IMG/VR virus record: IMGVR_UViG_3300022072_000065
Coordinates: 1 to 33,773 of that record
Direction: 5' to 3' (one strand)
Origin: a virus
DNA length: 33,773 nt
Below are positions 30,318-33,773 of this stretch, piece after piece. Made by a program: the position numbers and the translations under genes. Position 1 is the stretch's first letter, and each line of letters starts with the position of its first letter. The notes beneath the pieces were generated by a model. The model did no database searches. It was not told the DNA's origin and was given only the letters and a program-made list of their open reading frames with translations.

Positions 30318-31985
30318 TCACAAATGGTCTAGGGTGTAGCGCTGGCCCACGGCTGGCCAGAAGGCCATGACGATCGAATCAGCAAGGTTTGGCGAGCGCG
30401 TGCCCTCTGGAGACTTGTTTACGACGAGCTTCATAGAGCCTGTCGTTGTTGAGGCGGTTGCCTGCCCCAATTCCTTTTGAATCTGGCGCAAGGACGGAAG
30501 AGTGGATGGCAGAGTTATGAGGTCGTCCGGTGGGAACTCGACACCCTCAATTACTGCTCTGTGTGTCCGCTCAAATCGCAACCGAAGCTGCCACCATCCT
30601 TGCGCCTTAAGATTCGCGTAGAAGTCTTTGTTCAAAGGAGTGTCCTTATCCCCAGGAACGACGTGCTTGTCTGGGTTCAAGACCTTGGCCCCTGCCGACC
30701 ACGCAATCAAGCGTGTGCCCTTCGGCATGAGACCTTCTGCTTCGAGGCGGTTTGATTCCGCCTTCACCCCAGCACCAACGCCTACGCTGTCGTACTGTAG
30801 CTCTACTGCCCCATGATCTCTGCAAAGCTGGATCGCGCGTCGGGTTGTTTGCCCCGTATCTCCGTCGGCCCAGTCTTTCGTCTCAAGCAAGGCCGGACCC
30901 TTGCGTATCGCCACCGCATTCCGGTCGCCGCCCTCGTCCGCAACGTCAAGGCCACCAAACAGACGACCCTCAACATCGAACCCGAGCTTGATGTGCGCAT
31001 CGATCGCCGAACGGACCCATTCGGATGGGATGATCACATTCTCGACCGCAGCAGCGTAGTCCCGCTCGACCTCCTGAGCGAACACGTGCAGCAAGCCGTC
31101 TGCTACCGCCTTTGCTCTTCTGGTCTCGTACCACTTCTGGTCTTTGTCAGGGTGGTCAGACCAGTCCATGACGAATACGTTCGTTTTGCCTTCCTCAGCA
31201 GTGCCGCCAATCCATTCATGACCAGCCTCGCGACGACGATGGAACACGTTACCAAGACCATTGACCGAGGATATGTCGATCTGAACCCGAGTGTTGTCGG
31301 CAAGTGCCGCCTCGATCTTTTCTGGCCGCTCATAGTGGGCGCTCTCGTCCTTGAAGTAAATCAACTTACGACCGCCGCGACCGATGTTGTCTCCAGCCTC
31401 GCCGGTGATCGTTGAGCCGTTGTCGGGATTGACAATGCGCATATAGCTCATGTGGTCTTTGGTGCTGAATCCAGCAGGCATGAACTCCTTCGGCAGACCG
31501 CTGATCAACAGGCGCATCTTTTCGAAGATGCTGTCCGGATCGCCCAGCTTGTCGACAAGCTGCTCTTTGCGTGAGCCCCAGCCGACAGAAGCGCCGTCCC
31601 AGAAGCGCCACAACCAGACCGAGAATGCCGAGCAGACCCAAGTGGCCCCCATATCCCGACACTTCTCAACCAGCCCATTCTCTTCGCCCCTGATCATGGC
31701 CAGCAGGAAGTCGACCATGTCGCCTTGCCGCTCGAACAGGATGAAAGGCATCTTCGCCGGTTTGAGCTTGCCCGCATTACGCGGATCGTAGGTGTCCATC
31801 CAGTGGCTGATGAATTCCTTCGGATGGTCGCGGTAGAACTCGATCGCCCCGAACAGGAGCGTTGGGTCGTTCCTCATCCGCAACAGCTGCTGTTGTCGCC
31901 AGCCGAATACCGAAACATAATCCGGTGGCCACTGATCCTTTGTCAGCGTCTTTGGCGTTTGCCATTGGACGACTTCGTGCTTCAT
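30318..31985 (-). CDS. terL: Terminase large subunit
   Basis: A 555-aa ATPase/nuclease. The Walker A-like loop is the deviant EKCRDMGATW (107-116) and Walker B is LIYFKDESAHY (208-218). The nuclease domain has GLDVADEGGD (345-354), YDSVGVGAG (398-406) and NLADSIVMAF (533-542), which supply the three acidic metal ligands. The enzyme packages DNA into the prohead. The start overlaps the stop of terS (ATGA). Confidence 0.93.
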   Translation of the reverse strand: MKHEVVQWQTPKTLTKDQWPPDYVSVFGWRQQQLLRMRNDPTLLFGAIEFYRDHPKEFISHWMDTYDPRNAGKLKPAKMPFILFERQGDMVDFLLAMIRGEENGLVEKCRDMGATWVCSAFSVWLWRFWDGASVGWGSRKEQLVDKLGDPDSIFEKMRLLISGLPKEFMPAGFSTKDHMSYMRIVNPDNGSTITGEAGDNIGRGGRKLIYFKDESAHYERPEKIEAALADNTRVQIDISSVNGLGNVFHRRREAGHEWIGGTAEEGKTNVFVMDWSDHPDKDQKWYETRRAKAVADGLLHVFAQEVERDYAAAVENVIIPSEWVRSAIDAHIKLGFDVEGRLFGGLDVADEGGDRNAVAIRKGPALLETKDWADGDTGQTTRRAIQLCRDHGAVELQYDSVGVGAGVKAESNRLEAEGLMPKGTRLIAWSAGAKVLNPDKHVVPGDKDTPLNKDFYANLKAQGWWQLRLRFERTHRAVIEGVEFPPDDLITLPSTLPSLRQIQKELGQATASTTTGSMKLVVNKSPEGTRSPNLADSIVMAFWPAVGQRYTLDHL

Positions 31986-32509
31986 TCGCTCTCAAGTGTT
32001 GCGGCGTAGCTCGCTGCCGCCTGTCTCGGATCCATGTCGTGCTCGACCTGCCGCCACTCGATCGGACGGTCGCCGCCCCCAAGCTCGACCTTGCTGGTCA
32101 GGCCAAGGTCCATCGCAATGATCCGGCTGTTGAACTCGTTTGCTGCGCCATAGACGAACTTGCGCTCACGAACCAACTCACCAACCGCAGAGTGGACCAT
32201 GCGAACGCTGTCGTCGGAGTCCTTTGCATAGTCTTCCCATTTGCGGATCGAGATGCCCAAGAACAGACACATGCCGCTGACCGTAGGAGCGCGCTCCCTG
32301 TGCTTCGGCATGCGGATCGGAGAACCTTGGTCGTTAACGATATTGTCTATGTGGAGCGGGTTGTTGTCGAGCCACAGGAAGTATTCCATGCACTCGTCCA
32401 GCATCTGCTGCGCATTGTCGAAGTGCTTTGGTCGACCGGTCTTGATCTGCTTGGTCAGCTTCTCATGAAGGATCTCGTGCAGCTTTGTCTTTGGGTCAGC
32501 CTTTGGCAT
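31982..32509 (-). CDS. terS: Terminase small subunit
   Basis: A 175-aa helical protein directly before and coupled to terL. The central RERAPTVSGMCLFLGISIRKWEDYAK reads as a helix-turn-helix of the terminase small-subunit kind, and SAVGELVRERKFVYGAANEF plus IIAMDLGLTSKVELGG is a common C-terminal pattern. The ATG at 32509 is used in preference to a TTG at 32527. It would recognise the packaging site, perhaps in the structured gap just upstream. Confidence 0.85.
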   Translation of the reverse strand: MPKADPKTKLHEILHEKLTKQIKTGRPKHFDNAQQMLDECMEYFLWLDNNPLHIDNIVNDQGSPIRMPKHRERAPTVSGMCLFLGISIRKWEDYAKDSDDSVRMVHSAVGELVRERKFVYGAANEFNSRIIAMDLGLTSKVELGGGDRPIEWRQVEHDMDPRQAAASYAATLESE

Positions 32510-32538
32510 TTCAGTCTCTCTAAGCAATAGGACACAAC

Positions 32539-32604
32539 AGCCGCTGGAAGCAGCTTTAAGGTGTGGGTAGCGGTCCGGCTTGCGCCTCCAGTCTGATCAC
32601 CCAC
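32539..32604 (-). other. Structured gap upstream of terS
   Basis: Two stems lie in the 122-base gap between the NusG-like gene and terS. One is GTGGGT / ACCCAC (32604-32599 and 32568-32563), enclosing a GGC-GCAA-GCC hairpin with a GNRA loop. The other is AGCTGCT-TCC-AGCGGCT (32555-32539). No T-run follows. It may be the terS leader, a processing site, or the packaging recognition site. Confidence 0.45.
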
Positions 32605-32631
32605 GAACAACAAGTGTGTCGTTAATGAATA

Positions 32632-33171
32632 CTATGCCTGAATCCTGTCCAAAAGGAAAGCGGAAACTTTAATGCGAACAGATGACCCAATAACATCAAC
32701 AAAAACCGAATCACCTTGCTGAATACTGACCAAAACGTAGGGAGACGCGAAAAGATCAGACCTCAATAAAGCACGCTCACCGGCCTCGAATTGTGGCACC
32801 TCGCGGACCTCCTTGGACGCAAACGCCTCGTCCTTCCAGCGCGCCTCGAAAGATCGCATCCCATTCACCTCGTCTTCCGAGATCAGCGCGCGGTCGCCAC
32901 CGAGAGACACGAAGCCGAACCGACTCTGCGGAAGGCGTCTCAGCTCATCAACCTCGCCTCGCGCAAAGGCATATCCTGGATAGGCCTCGATCTCCATCAT
33001 GATCGGTTTGCGCTTACTCGCTACGCGCCGCCTCACGAACAGCTTAGGACAGTAGATCTCCACGACCAGACCAGCACCAGAAGCAATCTCTTCCAGACGC
33101 GCCGCCTCACCAGAAGGCAACCTCAGCACAGCCCATTTTCCAAAAGGCTCCAAGTTCCATTTTTTCGCCAC
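32632..33171 (-). CDS. NusG/RfaH-like transcription elongation factor
   Basis: A 179-aa protein with the two-domain layout of NusG paralogues. The NGN-like domain (about 11-106) has KWAVLRLPSGEAARLEEIA, VEIYCPKLFVRR, AYPGYAFARGEVDELRRLP and ALISEDEVNGMRSF. The C-terminal part (about 127-177), FEAGERALLRSDLFASPYVL then GDSVFVDVIGSSVRIKV, fits a KOW domain. The start is GTG at 33171, nine bases after AAGGAG; an ATG at 33178 is in another frame. NusG-family proteins bind RNA polymerase and suppress pausing or termination. Being first in the late head-tail block, it may be an RfaH-type antiterminator for that block. Confidence 0.85.
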   Translation of the reverse strand: MAKKWNLEPFGKWAVLRLPSGEAARLEEIASGAGLVVEIYCPKLFVRRRVASKRKPIMMEIEAYPGYAFARGEVDELRRLPQSRFGFVSLGGDRALISEDEVNGMRSFEARWKDEAFASKEVREVPQFEAGERALLRSDLFASPYVLVSIQQGDSVFVDVIGSSVRIKVSAFLLDRIQA

Positions 33172-33301
33172 TTTCCATAACTCCTTATACTTTATCTCTC
33201 TCTCTCTCTCTTAAAGACAGGAAGAAGAATAGAATAATAAGAGAGCCTAGGTTTACTTAGAACGAAAGCTCATTCCCAGCGGACTTCTGGAACCTGGAGC
33301 C
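33146..33301 (-). repeat. Duplicated leader element (right copy), bounded by 14-bp inverted repeats
   Basis: The ends are GGCTCCAAGTTCCA (33146-33159, inside the NusG-like gene's first codons) and TGGAACCTGGAGCC (33288-33301), 13 of 14 bases complementary. Blocks 33204-33232 and 33145-33169 match the left copy exactly in inverted orientation. A further inverted pair, AACGAAAG (33261-33268) and CTTTCGTT (33313-33320), surrounds the outer end. The element covers most of the 278-base gap upstream of the NusG-like gene and must contain its ribosome-binding site; a promoter probably lies in the AT-rich part near 33232-33245. Confidence 0.85.
33195..33210 (-). repeat. (CT)8 dinucleotide tract in the NusG-like leader
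   Basis: Eight CT/AG units lie 24 bases upstream of the GTG start, reading AGAGAG on the mRNA. The equivalent place in the left copy has a mixed AG/GAG purine tract. The tract could be a purine-rich standby ribosome site, or be prone to slippage. Confidence 0.8.
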
Positions 33302-33400
33302 TACCTTCCGTTCTTTCGTTTTCCCAACCTTTATTGGCTCTCTCGTTGTTTCGCTCATAAACCGGCGTCCACCGGCCCTCGCACATCCTGCAAGAATCAA

Positions 33401-33419
33401 GAAAGGCGCTTTTCCTTTC
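33401..33419 (-). terminator. Candidate terminator after the nuclease gene
   Basis: On the minus strand GAAAGG (33419-33414) and CCTTTC (33406-33401) form a 6-bp stem with a seven-base loop, followed by TTGATTCTT. It is 30 bases past the nuclease stop and before the NusG-like leader. The stem is weak. Confidence 0.4.
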
Positions 33420-33449
33420 AAGAAACTATTCAATTAAGTACGAGCCAAT

Positions 33450-33773
33450 TTACCCCGATTTGTAGACATCGAACCCCTCTCGGACTTCTTCGAATTTTGT
33501 GACCAGATATTTGCTTTTCATCTGCACTTTCTGGCCGGTTGTGCCGCCTAACGCGACCATCGCATCGTGCTCCCAGTGGACCACAGACCTAGTTCCTGCA
33601 ACCCCAGCCATGAACCTCGCGACCATTCCCGCCGCCCGCAATTTGCGGATGTTGATCTTTTGGGCATTGCGAACTTCGGCCACGAGCCCTTGAGCTTCGA
33701 AGTGCGCGAGCTTGAGCTCGATGAAGGCCGCTCGACCGTCGCACGCCACCATCGCATCTGGGAAGCCGAAACC
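33450..33773 (-). CDS. VRR-NUC-type PD-(D/E)XK nuclease (C-terminal part)
   Basis: The frame enters from beyond the right edge. The visible part starts GFGFPDAMVACDG and continues RAAFIELKLAHF, giving the G-x-PD ... (F)IELK core of VRR-NUC and related Holliday-junction-resolvase-like nucleases, with Asp, Glu and Lys as likely catalytic residues. NAQKINIRKLRAAGMVARFM follows, matching the Q-x-x-x-x-x-x-L-x-x-AG helix of the family. Function is probably structure-specific cleavage during replication or packaging. About 107 residues are visible; the N-terminus is missing. Confidence 0.8.
   Translation of the reverse strand, partial: GFGFPDAMVACDGRAAFIELKLAHFEAQGLVAEVRNAQKINIRKLRAAGMVARFMAGVAGTRSVVHWEHDAMVALGGTTGQKVQMKSKYLVTKFEEVREGFDVYKSG

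Noticed and set aside
1-33773. tRNA genes, integrase, attachment site or lysogeny regulator
   Set aside because: I looked for cloverleaf-like sequences and tyrosine or serine recombinase motifs and saw none. Genes outside the window could still include them.

Overview
This window is part of the genome of a long-tailed (siphovirus-like) double-stranded DNA phage. The host is probably an alphaproteobacterium, perhaps marine. That host call is inference: the base composition looks moderately GC-rich, the head genes are of the DUF1073 portal / DUF2213 / DUF2184 capsid type common in such phages, and two tail genes carry the GNATDFGDL-type propeller repeats seen in marine phages. I see no integrase, repressor or tRNA gene.

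Left arm, plus strand (1 to 5009). An upstream gene ends at 42 and is followed by a strong terminator. Two near-identical leaders (98-165 and 1673-1740), each ending in a GNRA-loop hairpin, drive two blocks of mostly small genes. The recognisable ones are a SleB-type cell-wall hydrolase behind a 39-residue membrane peptide, a T4 DenV-type pyrimidine-dimer glycosylase, a SNF2/DEAD-like helicase and a small winged-helix-like protein. The arm ends in an overprinted gene pair and meets the minus-strand genes tail to tail with no visible terminator.

Right arm, minus strand (33773 down to 4998). Read in the direction of transcription: the end of a VRR-NUC-type nuclease; a NusG/RfaH-like protein; terminase small and large subunits; portal; DUF2213 protease/scaffold; cement protein; major capsid protein; connector and neck proteins with a displaced MuF-like protein; tail terminator; tail tube; lambda G/GT-like chaperones joined by a -1 frameshift; tape measure; distal tail and tip proteins including a gpJ-like hub; a pectin-lyase-like fibre; several small fibre-associated proteins; a tandemly duplicated pair of fibre head plus six-repeat propeller genes; a tail-fibre assembly chaperone; a heme-oxygenase-like protein; and a lysis cassette (holin-like, TIGR02594-type endolysin, overlapping spanins). 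Most junctions are ATGA or TGATG overlaps, so the block is probably a few long polycistronic units.

The most unusual features are four. (1) The phage encodes a NusG/RfaH-like factor at the head of its late operon, and the 140-156 bp leader of that gene is duplicated in inverted orientation in front of the helicase on the other arm, including a dead copy of the NusG-like gene's first codons. (2) A compact heme-oxygenase-like protein, with the proximal histidine motif, is translationally coupled into the fibre/lysis operon. (3) A two-gene receptor-binding module is duplicated, and the duplication junction is still marked by a 14-codon relic of the downstream gene. (4) A repeated promoter/leader in the left arm has exactly conserved spacing and a G-U/G-C covariation in its terminal hairpin.
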